Shown here: positions 47,332 through 58,349 of the stretch, in pieces
How the letters are laid out: each line of letters opens with the position of its first letter
Position numbering within the stretch: position 1 is the stretch's first letter
Assembly: GCA_963402885.1 (NCBI GenBank)
Contig: OY727100.1
Coordinates: forward strand, 12,989,395 to 13,053,394
Reading direction: 5' to 3'
DNA length: 64,000 bases
Source: Antedon bifida
Taxonomy: Eukaryota > Echinodermata > Crinoidea > Comatulida > Antedonidae
Notes under the pieces: model-generated
The model's database searches: none
The model's input: the letters and a program-made list of their open reading frames with translations, nothing else
What the model was told of the DNA's origin: nothing
Translations under genes and position numbers: made by a program

Positions 47332-47756
47332 ACGCAACGCGTCCAATGCAACGTTCTTGAATATAGATATAGTAAAACATGCGGAAACACAAGTTGTATA
47401 GAAATTTTATTGGTAAAGAAAATCTAGCGTAAGGGTGTTTGTAGGCCATTTTCAGGCTTTTGAGAGCAGATTATAGTGGTGCCTCAAAAGCATGCTTCCT
47501 GAAAAGGCCATGTTTTCACGGACGGATCCAGGAAGGTTGCGATTGGGGCGCGCGTTCCTGTTATTGACTGCGAAAATGAAATTATAAACTACTTTTTGAT
47601 ACCTTATTTTTTATAGACTATATATTATGTGTTACAGCTCCCATGTTTGAAAATCCTGGATCCGCCCCTGGTTGTTACCTAGAATTACTTATTGGATTTT
47701 TTAAACCATTATTAAATTTATCAACAATTTGTTACATTTTTAAGAGGTACGGTACA

Positions 47757-47932
47757 GTCAACTCTCCCAATACTGAACACCCTTTGGCTAGCCTAATATG
47801 TCTGGTTTTCTGGTATTCAAAATGTGTTTTTAATGGTAAAAAATACTTTGGGACCTTTTGGACATCAAAAAAAGTCTGGTTTGGGGAGAGTTTTTCCAGT
47901 TTTCAGACAGTTTGGTATTGGGAGAGTTGATG
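47757..47932. mobile_element. MITE family 3, copy a
   Basis: Inverted ends CAACTCTCCCAATAC (47759-47773) and GTATTGGGAGAGTTG (about 47915-47929) match perfectly. Between them lies about 140 bp of non-coding DNA. A diverged copy is at 53288-53423. The open frame 47643-47930 is a by-product. Confidence 0.75.
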
Positions 47933-48889
47933 GTATTTATACTAACATTCAACATTATTAACAAGTTACAATGTTTGTTATAATCAGTGTTTCAAAATTA
48001 TGAAGTCAAGTTTTACATATTGAATTTATTAACAGTTGTGTTTTCATATTATTTAGTTATTTTGTTTAGATACGTTATATATGAGCAATTTGCATATTGT
48101 ATTTTAAACAAATTTTATTTGAATATTAACCATTATTTCAACCATAATTAGTTTATTGAGAAGTAATTTTACTTATTACATTATTAACATTTTATCATTT
48201 GATATTAATATTATTTAGATGTGTTGTTGAGAATTAATATTTACGTATTGCATTTATTATATTGTCATTTAATATTAACGTTATTTAGTTATGTTATTGA
48301 GTGTTTTCATTATTAACATTTTTGTCATTTAATTTTTAGAAATTTATTTTAACCATTATTTAGTTTTGAAGACATTGTCATTGTGTCGTTATATAGGTGC
48401 TTTAAATATGTTAATGCATGTTACAAATAATGTTGTTTATAGATGTGCGTATTAGTCGCTATCTGCAGGGTGGCATGCTCTTTTAAGGTGATGTAAGGTC
48501 ATACTAATCTACTGTATGCCTGATAGCATTAGGTAGGGTTTTATGACATAGAATCGTTAATCAACATGTCCCAATTTCACATTTAATTTATATTTTCTAC
48601 CAGAAACAAGTTAAGAATTAAAATAGACTTTACAATAACTAGCCTGGCAGCACATGGTAGATGACATGAATTTCCATTGTGTTGTCTTCAATTTTAAATT
48701 AAACCTAATCACTATTGACATTTTTTTAACTAAATTGTTAAAAACGATTATTGAAATATCCAAATAACATTAAACATAATGGTAGTATTATACTTAATAA
48801 CATTTTAGATCACAAAACCTACCAGGCATAGATTAGAATGACCGCTTTATACTAAGTACATATTATGAGAATACTTGCTAAGTAATTCT

Positions 48890-48956
48890 CAGTGGGACTC
48901 GAACCCAAAGTGTAGTACAAATATGTGACCAATTAACTTAACTCCCTGATGTAATC
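48890..48956 (-). mobile_element. tRNA-like SINE remnant
   Basis: On the minus strand a box-B-like GGGTTCGAGTCCCAC follows a box-A-like region (AGTTAATTGGTCAC). The stems do not close as a full tRNA. Confidence 0.4.
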
Positions 48957-49087
48957 TAATTTGAAATTAGTGTATTACATTAATGAACACTTTCAATTTC
49001 TGTTCAGTATGTTAACCCACCAATATTTAAATTTTCTGTTATATTTGATCTTTAAAAAGAAATATGTCAGTTGCATGATAGTATAAA

Positions 49088-49266
49088 GCGTGGTTCCCAC
49101 TAGCGACGCAACGCAAGGACGTAACGCAACGCAAGTGAATTGACCAATCACAAGCGATGGCTTATTCGCTTGTGATTGCTAACTGTCTATAACTTCGCTT
49201 GTCATTGGTTAAAACGCTTGCGTTGCGTTTACGTCCTTGCGTTACGTTCTAGTGGGAACCAAGCTT
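49088..49266. mobile_element. MITE family 2, copy d
   Basis: GCGTGGTTCCCACTAGCGAC and TTCTAGTGGGAACCAAGCTT are the inverted ends. The interior shows TTGACCAATCACAAGCGATG and GCTTGTCATTGGTTAAAACG. It is the best preserved copy of the family and abuts a tandem array of related units. Confidence 0.85.
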
Positions 49267-49635
49267 AAGGCAGCTTACGCTTGGTTTCCACTAGCACGCA
49301 ATGCTGCAAGGATCATCCAAACAGTCTCTTGTGATTGATCAACTCACTTGCGTTGCGTTACGTCCTTGCGTTACGTTCTAGTGGGAACCAAGCTTAAGGC
49401 AGCTTACGCTTGGTTTCCACTAGCACGCAATGCTGCAAGGATCATCCAAACAGTCTCTTGTGATTGATCAACTCACTTGCGTTGCGTTTACGTCCTTGCG
49501 TTACGTTCTAGTGGGAACCAAGCTTAAGGCAGCTTACGCTTGGTTTCCACTAGCATGCAATGCTGCAAGGATCATCCAAACAGTCTCTTGTGATTGATCA
49601 ACTCACTTGCGTTGCGTCATAGTTTAAACCAAGCT
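49251..49635 (+). repeat. Tandem array of 129-130-bp units derived from MITE family 2
   Basis: Three units with AGTGGGAACCAAGCTTAAGG at 49251, 49380 and 49510, each followed by CAGCTTACGCTTGGTTTCCA and AGTCTCTTGTGATTGATCAA. Each unit joins the right end of one MITE to the left end of the next, so the array looks like a head-to-tail amplification of a MITE. Units are almost identical, implying recent expansion. Confidence 0.85.
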
Positions 49636-49639
49636 TTAA

Positions 49640-50270
49640 CGTTTTTGCTTTTTCATATTTTAAATTAACACCTGCAAAACTTTATCCCCACACTAAATCA
49701 TATTTACTTTATTTTAAAGGCGTACTATCACGAGATCTAAATTATATAAAAGAGAGTTGACAGAGATATTAATGAGATGTTTTTTATTAAGCCATAGGGT
49801 AATGGTATTCCAGTGGGTATATGTTGCAGGCCTGTCTTTGTCAGCAAAAACCTTTTTGTAAAATAGTGTAAATGGTATAAAGTTTCATTCCTCAGCCAGC
49901 CAGATTTATAAATGAATAAATGTATTTGTGGTGTCCAAAATTTCCTTAAACCCTTGTTTACAAGTGTTTTTTTGTGTAAGTTTTCTGTGCTGTTTTAAAT
50001 GCGTTTACACTGAGTGAACCTTGAATGAGATTATTCCAAGATCACCTATTTGGATTTTATGGTAAACGTGTATGGACTGAATTATTCGTAGGGTCATAAA
50101 TGTACTTGAACTGTTCCCTCCCACGCCGTTCATTTCACATTTACACAATCAAAAAAATGAACCTTAGAGGTTTTCAACTTAAAATTTATGATGTAGAAGA
50201 GGAGGATCCCATATGTATGTATTTCAAAGTGATTGGACACGCCAATAATGTTGTTGTCCTGTGTCATAAT
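49640..50270. other. Intergenic, no gene seen
   Basis: AT-rich sequence between repeats. The frame at 50100-50282 has no recognisable domain. Confidence 0.4.
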
Positions 50271-50274
50271 ACCT

Positions 50275-50472
50275 ATCGCTAGCTCGGTGGTATAACGCAA
50301 AGGCCTGAGTCCCCTGGTTTAGGAACCCTAAATGGCCTTCCAACACTGGAGGCCTCGGGCGTTTTTAGCCCTTTTCGACATATTTTAATGTCTTTTTCAT
50401 CTGGGCAAGGCTCCGGGGATCCTTGGGTTTAGCCAGTGAGCGCTCATAGCCGTTATGCCACTGCGCTAGCCA
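50275..50472. mobile_element. Element with tRNA-like inverted ends
   Basis: CGCTAGCTCGGTGGTATAAC near the left end and GTTATGCCACTGCGCTAGCC near the right are imperfect inverted copies. Both resemble a tRNA box A (TAGC..AGTGG.ATAACG). The middle is GC-richer than the flanks. It may be a foldback of two SINE heads or a MITE. Confidence 0.5.
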
Positions 50473-50773
50473 ACAAATTGCCTTATTTGTTAGACACTAC
50501 ACCAACATTTTCCTTTCAGCAAGTGTCCTTTAACTAAGGACATACCTATACAGATATATCATATTGTTCATCATCTGTATTAAATGATCCCACTGCCAAA
50601 ATTGGTTGTAACGTTTTATACTCAATTAATTATTTAAATGAAGTGATGTGCTTAAATTCTTTTCACTTCATTTTGAAATTTTCTACTTTTCCTTTGCAGA
50701 ATAAGTTTTATTCATATCTTTTTTATTTACACAAAAAAAATAAATTGTAGTGCTAGGCCTAACATCTACATTA

Positions 50774-53700
50774 TTATTGTCCAGTGAATTCTTGACCCTC
50801 TCTTTCAGAGGGAGGGTCAGTCAATGTGTCAGGGTGGCTTATAGGTAGAAGATCTCCTTGATTTGAATGGCGTGTGCAACGATATAGATCTCTGGGAAAA
50901 AAAAGAGTATTTAAATTTGGTAAAGTTAGATTTGCGGCACACTATGTGTTTCCAAAAGCAAACAAAGTATGGTTGAGAATGTCTCAATATTTCTGTTACA
51001 ACCGTCTTCTAGAGAATGAATGCATTTGTCAATATATATTATTGGCCCATGAAGCCAACTTAGTGGGTAACTTAACCAACCAATCCTCAACAGGCCCAAA
51101 ATGTTAAAAATATGGTAACAGGGGCTGATCCAGGACAATGAAATTCAGGGGGACCTGGGCATAAAAAAGGCACACTGAGTATTTGAGCTACAAGCCCCCC
51201 ACTGGGCATGTGTCGAAGCAAATTTAGTGAAATGAAACCCCTAGATGGTCGGAAATGGTACTTTCCCACCTAAAATTTGTGATAGATGGCACCTCTAGTT
51301 GGCCAGATGACATTCCCTCCCATGTAGCGGGCTTGCAATCATCAAAGCGATCATATTTTTTCTACCGTTATATAACGCAGATCCGTTTTTAACTGCAGAT
51401 TGTTTGATCGATCATAAGGCTAGGTTTTCATTTGCGTTTTCAGTGTGAACAATTCATATACTTGCATATTGTTTTATTTAGTATATTTCAGGGGACCAGC
51501 TGGCGATCCCACCCTTTGAATCCACCACTAGCTAATTGATGTAATTAAAACTATGATATTATATTTGCCAGTTCTCGCAACTTACTTTCCATGCTTTGTC
51601 TTCGTTATCACTGGTCTTTGTAACTGACCGTTCGCACAACACAGATTGCAGATAACATGTCTTGACCTCTGAATTACTGGTTCTACTAATCTTGGCCAAT
51701 GACCATCTGTTGAGAAGAAATTATTAGTATTATGATGACGTCATTGAAAGTATGTTATGTTGGTTCAACGAAAAAGTACAAATTCAACACTTGATTGTTA
51801 CTATATATTATCGTGGTTAAAAAACGATGGTTCGCAAACAAAATTTGTAGGTTCTAAGTTCTACACTGATGATGTAATCAATTTGTAACTTTTTTTAAAT
51901 GGAAAAACCTTTGCGAAACTTGCCTGCCCTATTCTGTCTCTGCTTTTTGCGAAGAATCACGTAAGAAAACCTCTGTCTTAGTGAATTTGATTTGACCTTG
52001 CTCTCTTTGATTGGCTTGTATTCCTGGACACAATTACATGGCTCAATGTTTTCCTTGTTTAATGTGGTTTTTGGACAGCTTAAATCGTGCTGACACTGGA
52101 GAGGAATAACAGTTAATATTGAAGTTTTAAAGAATTTCAATGTTGGACTACCAGATTCACACATACAAATATAACGTATTACAACATATTGTTACCTTTA
52201 GTACAAACATGTGAATAAAATCTAAAAAGTAAGTCTGTGTACCACAGCGGTATAAATGTATGCATAATGCGTGTGTCTATTGAGGTTTGTACACATCGCT
52301 TACATGAACAGTGACAAACTAATTATGTCAAATAAAAGTGTTGATAAGATGTAACAATTTGTCATACTGTACATTGTGTTAATCGTGCATAAATTGCAGC
52401 CCATTGTAAAATTTATTTTCTGCAGTCAGTCCAGATACCGATTACATTTTTGTTTTTAGGTTACGCTATGTTCCCATAGCAGCCAAAGTGCAGTGCCTAC
52501 AAAGAGTGGGGTATTTTTTCTACTTCAATTTATTAGTCCTCACACAAGAAATCGTACAACTTACGGGAGCAAACACATAACCATTCTCAATATCGTCCTC
52601 TTTGTCTTTGCCTAAAGGCTTTGCTAAGCCCAGTATCAGATCTCGTGCTTCGTTAACAGTTTTAAAACCCTCTCTCGAACCATTTTCAATGATCACCATA
52701 AAGTCATCTGTCTTTTTCCACAGCCTTCTAACGGTACTTATTCTTTCGGATTTTGTTGGCAAGTCCAGTAAAGAGAATGCTGATATAGCAATGTTGTAGT
52801 TTTGCTGTAAAGACCACCATATAAAAAATGTTAATATTATTTTTTTTATCCTGTAGCCAGGGGGTTCGTGGACAACAGAGACCAGCAGTAAAAGTGCTAG
52901 AATAGGCAAGCAAATCTACAATGCGAGGAGGCCTAAAACAATCTCCTTTCAGTAACCACCTACCCCGTTTGTGCATCCAGTATGTGATACTTGATATAAT
53001 GTTTTGTATGTCTGTTTTGTAATAGTAAAGGTTTGTTCCCACTGCAACGGGACTATGCAGGTGATGATCCATCGTGTCATGATTGGTCAAATTAATTAAT
53101 TTGCATCCAAGTGGGAATCAAGCTTTAACAATACACATGCGCGGCTAAAACAATTTACAGTCACAATTTATCTTTAATACAGTGAACGTTTGAAATTCTC
53201 AGTTTTAATTATTATCATTCTAGTCTGTCTTATATTTCATTTGGTCCCACAATCATTCTCAATTTCTACTATACAACTTAGCAAGCTCCAGTTAACTCTC
53301 ACAATACTGGATTCTTCTTGAGCCCTACATTTTTTTAACCATTGAAAACGCATTAAAAATACCAACATTTCTGGCAAATCCGAGATATTGAGCAAGGGCT
53401 TTCAGTATTAGGAGAGTGGACGGTCACTCCTCGAAATTACCTGCGGTGAAAGTGGAATAAAATGTCGTTGGAAGACATTCTGTACTGTTCGTTCTCTATT
53501 TTCATCGCCTTCTCGTAGTAATGCATCTGCAACAGCGTGCATGTGTTTGGATATATCAATGCACATGTATTCCTTTACCTTGTTATCCCATGTTGCCTCT
53601 GCAGCCCTAAAAAAACAAAAATATTTGTCATATAATAAATAATTACACAGGCTCCTTGGAAACTTTAAATAAGGCCTCTGGTAAACTAAAGGCAATTTAC

Positions 53701-56700
53701 ACAGACGAATATAAATATATAATAATAATAATAAAAATGTAGAATCTATGTTTTTCCTTTTGACCATTTACACAAAACAGGACAGGTGGTTTCCGCTTAA
53801 AATAGATTCTACACGGGACAAGCTACGCGATTTTCTGCTTACTGTTACTGCTTGCCTTTATGCCTCAAGAAATGTACCTATTCTGTACTGTAAAGTGATG
53901 GTATGATGGAGTTAGTGTATGGAGTAATAATTTGAACTACCATGTTGCTGCTTAGAAAATATTTTTTTTTAGTTTGAGAATAATCAATCATTGGAATGCA
54001 TTGCCAAATGTGAGTAAACGCAACAGCTGTGAAAGTGTTTAAAGCAAAATTAGACAAGTATTGGTCAAATAAGGACTGTAATACCATTCTGGGCTACGAG
54101 GCATAACTGATTGTGGGTCACAAGCGGCAAATTATTATGTTATATACCCACACCCAATAAGTTTCTAGTAGGCAGCCATGAAAGGACGTGAAGAGATAGA
54201 GAGAGAGACTGAATAATGGAAGTAACTATAGAAAATCCTGAAGTGACTACTACTACTACTACTACTAAGGTGTGTGTCAAAACATAGAGATTACCGAATC
54301 TCTGTTTCGCGGATGCATAGGATGCATACCAAGTCAGTTTTTTCACAAATGTTTTGTGTGCTTTTCATGGAAATGAGCCTAATTTAAATATACTGTGGAT
54401 GAAGTATTGAAAACTCCACTAAGCAATTCAACCTTTAGTGCTGAGTAATTTTACCTACCAAACACTCGTACATAATCCTGAACCAAAGTCAAGTATAGCC
54501 TCTGGGCAAAAATCTGGCTCTCTCTGTTTTATCTGAAATCATAAATATATATTTTATAATATTTAGTAAATGTGGGGGAATAGCTTGTGACTTTACAGCC
54601 TAAATGGGCTGAATTGCGCACATGTGTGTAACTTTCTTCTCCACTATTTAGGGTTCCTTCGTGTCAAGTGCTGCCACCAAAAGCTGCCTGTTCATTTGTC
54701 CACAACGACAGGCCCAGTCCTTATCCGAGAAAACTTGTTCTACTACCAGAACAATGGTCAAAGAGTGACATAAACCTGTGCCAATTTTATAGTTACGGTA
54801 TGGTTTGAAGCGCCTCTTAACCACTTCTCGACTCAACTAGTATTTTTTTTTGCGATACAGTTACAGATAGAATATTGCTGTGGGTGTCTTTTTCTTTCTT
54901 GAAATGTTGCTAAAGTATAGGTGTGCCAAGCTATTGTTTCTACCGACAAACCTCATTGAATGCTCTGTATATAGCAGCATAATTGCCAGCAAATCTTCCC
55001 ATCAGATAAGCAACACTAACCATTTCATTGTAACTAAATTTAAATAAACATATATATATATGTAAATATTACAACCTAAGAAAGCCAAATATTTATTAAC
55101 TAAATTGAAAACAAAAGTTTTATTAGTGTTACAACTTAAGAAAGCAAAATATATTTCCAGTGTACCACTACTCAAAAAAAAAAATGTGATTATTGAGTCA
55201 TTCTGTACGTGGTCATATGTTTCTGAGCATGGGCAGGAGAACTTTCAACTCAATAGGCATTACTCGTTAGCCTCTCTCCACCCAGGTGTTTAAATAGGTA
55301 CCTGGTGGTAAGGTCGAAACACAATTGCGCCGATTACTCGCTGCATTATGGGAGTATGTTTCCAGACATGTTTGATCGAAAAAATGACGGGGGTAATAAG
55401 CGGATATAAGAGTATTATTTTTAGTCTAGCATATTAACAACTTACGTTATTGTTTGCCAGTGGTATATGCTCCTTTTTAACTTGTTCATCACAATTGTTT
55501 TTCGTTTCTTTATATCTTTAGGTCTGTCAGGTATATAATCGCTGTTGCCTGTAGTATTAGTTCAAACAAAATTGAAACATCATGATGTGTCTATTATTTC
55601 AAATTTTCGCCTAAATAATTTAAATTATTTTCATTTTCTAGAAGGGGTTTATGAAGAATAAATAAATAAAATTTGTTTTATTTTGTATGCATCCAAAAGT
55701 GAGAAACATACCAATATTACAAGATGGATAAACTATAATTTATTGTCCTTAATAAGCACAATAAATTACATAAATAAGTCTTTTTTTATGCTTATGGAGT
55801 GGAATAAAAAAAAGAGTCCTAAGTTACAATCCTGACACTAGAGGTCAGGATTGAACCCTGCCAATGGAATTGAAAGGCAAGCTGATTAACCACAAAGCTA
55901 CAGCTACAAAAAATAGTTTAGATATTTTACTAAAAATAAAATGGTTTGGTTTACTTTTTGTTGCAAGTTCATTTTCAAGTTCGATGGCGTGCCTGCGTAG
56001 TTCCGTGTCTTCTACTGGACGCTTTCTGCTGGCCAAGTAATTTACCAGAAATTGAGTCTGATCTTTTAATTCATGGACAGGATATTCTAAAAATAGGTTA
56101 AAAAATGTTATATTATCAACTCTCTAATATGATATTACCATCATTCAATTCAATTCAAAGAACATTTATTCACGTCCAGAAGACAAATAGTAACAAAAAC
56201 AAAATGGCAATTTCTTTACATTTTATATAGGCCAAATGAGCCTACTACATTTTTTTTTAAATGTTTAGTCAAACTAATAATTTATTTTTTTTTACCTTCT
56301 TAAAGAATTAATATGAATATATAGTTTAAATGTTCAAAATTTATTTAAATACATACTTGCTAATAAAACTGAAATGCTTTCCTGAAGTGAGACTGGTAAC
56401 TGTACATTGTGACACTTTAGTACGCCTGGGTGCTTGCGGTGTACAAATGTTGATGAATTTGTATCCACATTTTCATCAATAGTTGTTTGGTGCTTTTTAA
56501 CAGTAACCTATTTGTTTGATAAGGAATGTTATTTTCTTCACTTTTTTTTAAAAAAGGATTATTTAAATGTGCAAAGTGAATAAAATAACTTAGCATTTAA
56601 TGTGACATTAAAATCAATGGCATAATCAACAACAAAAAACCTATAACAATTATTTTTTTGTGTGGAGAATAATTAAATATCTTTGAACAATAACATGTAA

Positions 56701-57679
56701 AGTACAATGATACAACAACTTAGTATTTAATGTGACATTAAATTCAATGGCATATTCAACAAAAAATCCTATAATAATTATTTTTTTGTGTGGAAAATAA
56801 TTAAATATCTTTGAACAATAACATGTAAAGTACAATGATACAACAACTTAGTATTTAATGTGACATTAAATTCAATGCCATATTCAACAAAAAATCCTAT
56901 AACAATTATTTTTGTGTGTGGAGAATAATTAAATATCTTTGAACAATAACATGTAAAGTACAATGATACAACAACTTAGTATTTAATGTGACATTAAAAT
57001 CAATGGCATATTCAACAAAAAAACCTATAACAATTATTTTTTTGTGTGGAAAATAATTAAATATCTTTAAACAATAAAATGTAAAGTACAATGATACAAC
57101 TATAAACACAAAATATTGATTAGAACTATAGAGAAGACTGTAATTGTGAAAATAGTTATTTTTATGCAAATTACTGTAAATGGTAACAGGCCATCTGTTT
57201 AAAACAAGCTTCTCTCAACCCTCATTCAACTTCTGGACGACGTGTGGAAGGTATTCTCACATTTTTTCTGTCTGTCATGTGGTAAGTTGTTTTATTTATC
57301 AATAAGGAAAACAGGAGCTGTGTGTGTGTGTTGAACTTTCCATATTTAACCATTAATACAGTAATGCGAACATACCAAAATGACAATTTAATTTAGGCCT
57401 ACTACACTGGCGTAAAACCGTAAGAGTAAAGGCGGCATGGAGGCCACCAAAAAGCCTAGCTAGAGACATCATCATCGATAGGCGGGCTAGAGCAAGCGAG
57501 CCTAACAAATATAGTACCTAATATTAAAAAAATATATATTCAATAGTAGGTTAACTTACTGCTGTAGAATATCTATTGATATTACAAATGTATTTTTTAA
57601 ATAACTTTAGCCTACTTAGTCGTGGATAAGAGAACAACACTGAAAAATAAGTCATGTCTTTTATACAGGAGGCCGCCAT
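50774..57679 (-). CDS. METTL17: METTL17 (mitoribosome assembly factor, Rsm22 family), 11 exons
   Basis: Exons in transcript order: 57560-57679, 56357-56507, 55955-56086, 55446-55548, 54952-55033, 54459-54532, 53441-53606, 52565-52804, 51924-52095 (or 51909-52095), 51586-51706, 50774-50891. They join in frame to 492 (or 497) residues; METTL17 proteins are about this long. Exon 1 (MAASCIKDMTYFSVLFSYPR...) is basic and acid-poor, as expected of a mitochondrial targeting peptide. HPGVLK (exon 2), ILDFGSG (about 209-215, the SAM-fold glycine motif) and AISAFSLLDLP (exon 8) match the family. So do VIIENGSREG, GYVFAPCQHDLSC, the WPRLVEP...CNLCC block (exon 10) and the LYRC / GDLLP end. The Cys residues in exons 9-11 fit the iron-sulfur cluster ligands reported for METTL17. 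The known role is small mitoribosomal subunit assembly. Introns hold MITEs, a SINE and a 128-bp tandem array. Confidence 0.92.
53029..53125. mobile_element. MITE family 2, copy e (short)
   Basis: AGGTTTGTTCCCACTGCAACG and CAAGTGGGAATCAAGCTTT are inverted ends. The interior is reduced. It lies in the METTL17 intron between exons 7 and 8. Confidence 0.65.
53288..53423. mobile_element. MITE family 3, copy b
   Basis: TTAACTCTCACAATACTGG and CAGTATTAGGAGAGTGGAC are diverged versions of the inverted ends at 47757-47932. It lies in the same METTL17 intron, ending about 20 bp from exon 7. Confidence 0.6.
55245..55415 (+). mobile_element. tRNA-related SINE-like repeat, copy 2
   Basis: GCCTCTCTCCACCCAGGTGT, 'AGGTACCTGGTGGTAAGGTC' and TTATGGGAGTATGTTTCCAG are the reverse complement of the block at 44800-44900. 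It lies in METTL17 intron 4. Confidence 0.6.
55820..55905 (-). mobile_element. tRNA-derived SINE remnant in METTL17 intron 3
   Basis: On the minus strand a box-A-like TAGCTTTGTGGTTAATCAG and, about 30 nt later, GGGTTCAATCCTGACC (box B) are visible in the right spacing, without a closing acceptor stem. Confidence 0.5.
56582..57100. repeat. Four-copy 128-bp tandem repeat in METTL17 intron 1
   Basis: Units begin with ACTTAGTATTTAATGTGACA and include TTCAATGGCATATTCAAC, a T-rich core, AATAATTAAATATCTTTGAAC and ATGTAAAGTACAATGATAC. Period is 128 bp with few mismatches. It generates the repeated minus-strand frames at 56650, 56778 and 56906, which are not genes. Confidence 0.9.
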
Positions 57680-57894
57680 TGTTGTTACTAGTGGTTTCCA
57701 GGTTGTCAACAGATTTTGTCCATTTCTTTCACTGGCTGCATTGAGAACATTTCAGCCTAAAATCATTGTCGGTGTTGTATTAAGTCAAGAAAACGTAAAG
57801 TGCCAAATAAATATCACTAATATTTATATGGTTCGATGGCATAATGCGTATCATTCCCAAAAAATCTAGACTTTTAATAGGCCTACTAGGCTAC
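57680..57894 (-). promoter_or_regulatory. Presumed METTL17 promoter/5' UTR, cut by a BEL/Pao element
   Basis: 215 bp separate the METTL17 start codon from the left LTR. No TATA box is evident, which is common for housekeeping genes. Anything that lay further upstream is now about 3.9 kb more distant. Confidence 0.4.
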
Positions 57895-58328
57895 TGTTTC
57901 GGATTTCGAACTTTGACGTTGGTGGCGTAAATATTTGTTTGGTGGTAAACAGAATTGTCAGCAAGATCACGCTTATTATCTAATAGTAGATACTGTATTT
58001 ATCTTATTTCCGACTGTGATACGTGGGAGTACTACGTATGTTTTATAACATTTAAGTTGTGTTAATGTTCTTGACTTTGAATATTAAAATTATTAGTTAG
58101 GCTATTTAGTTATGTGTTTCGATCGGCTAATTGGCCATTAGCCTGACTAGCCCTCGTGTAGTAGTTTGATTGTATGTATCTGCTACGCTGTATTTTGGGG
58201 TTGTTTGCACACGCAGCTGTGCTGCCTTGTGCGTGTTTTCATTGAGTTTATTTGTGTTTCAGACTTTACCAAAGAATAAAGAACGGTTAAAGCAACTACC
58301 ACGAGTTTGTGTATCATTGTCCGGATTA
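57895..58328 (+). repeat. 5' LTR of the BEL/Pao element
   Basis: 434 bp starting TGTTTCGG and ending CCGGATTA. Its end point is set by the target duplication; the terminal dinucleotides are TG...TA, not the textbook TG...CA. The first 60 codons of the internal open frame run through it but are probably not translated. Confidence 0.9.
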
Positions 58329-58349
58329 GTAAAGTGTATTCCCTTAATA

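Larger units (their letters stand above)
47335..49087. other. 3' flank of RRM-finger gene 3 and intergenic
   Basis: No gene recognised. It contains a MITE (47757-47932) and, from 48000 to 48400, AT-rich diverged repeats with words such as ATTATTTAGTTATGTTATTG and TAACATT..GTCATTTAATATT. Confidence 0.45.

Noticed and set aside
52728-53090. 120-aa minus-strand frame
   Set aside because: It crosses METTL17 exon 8 in another frame and is mostly intron plus a MITE.
56650-57169. Three repeated minus-strand frames
   Set aside because: They are produced by the 128-bp tandem repeat in METTL17 intron 1.
57654-57869. 71-aa plus-strand frame
   Set aside because: Antisense to METTL17 exon 1 and its 5' flank; no domain.
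58170-58349. Use of the first ATG of the long retroelement frame as the protein start
   Set aside because: It lies inside the LTR; the ATG at 58350 is just after the LTR and begins gag-like sequence.
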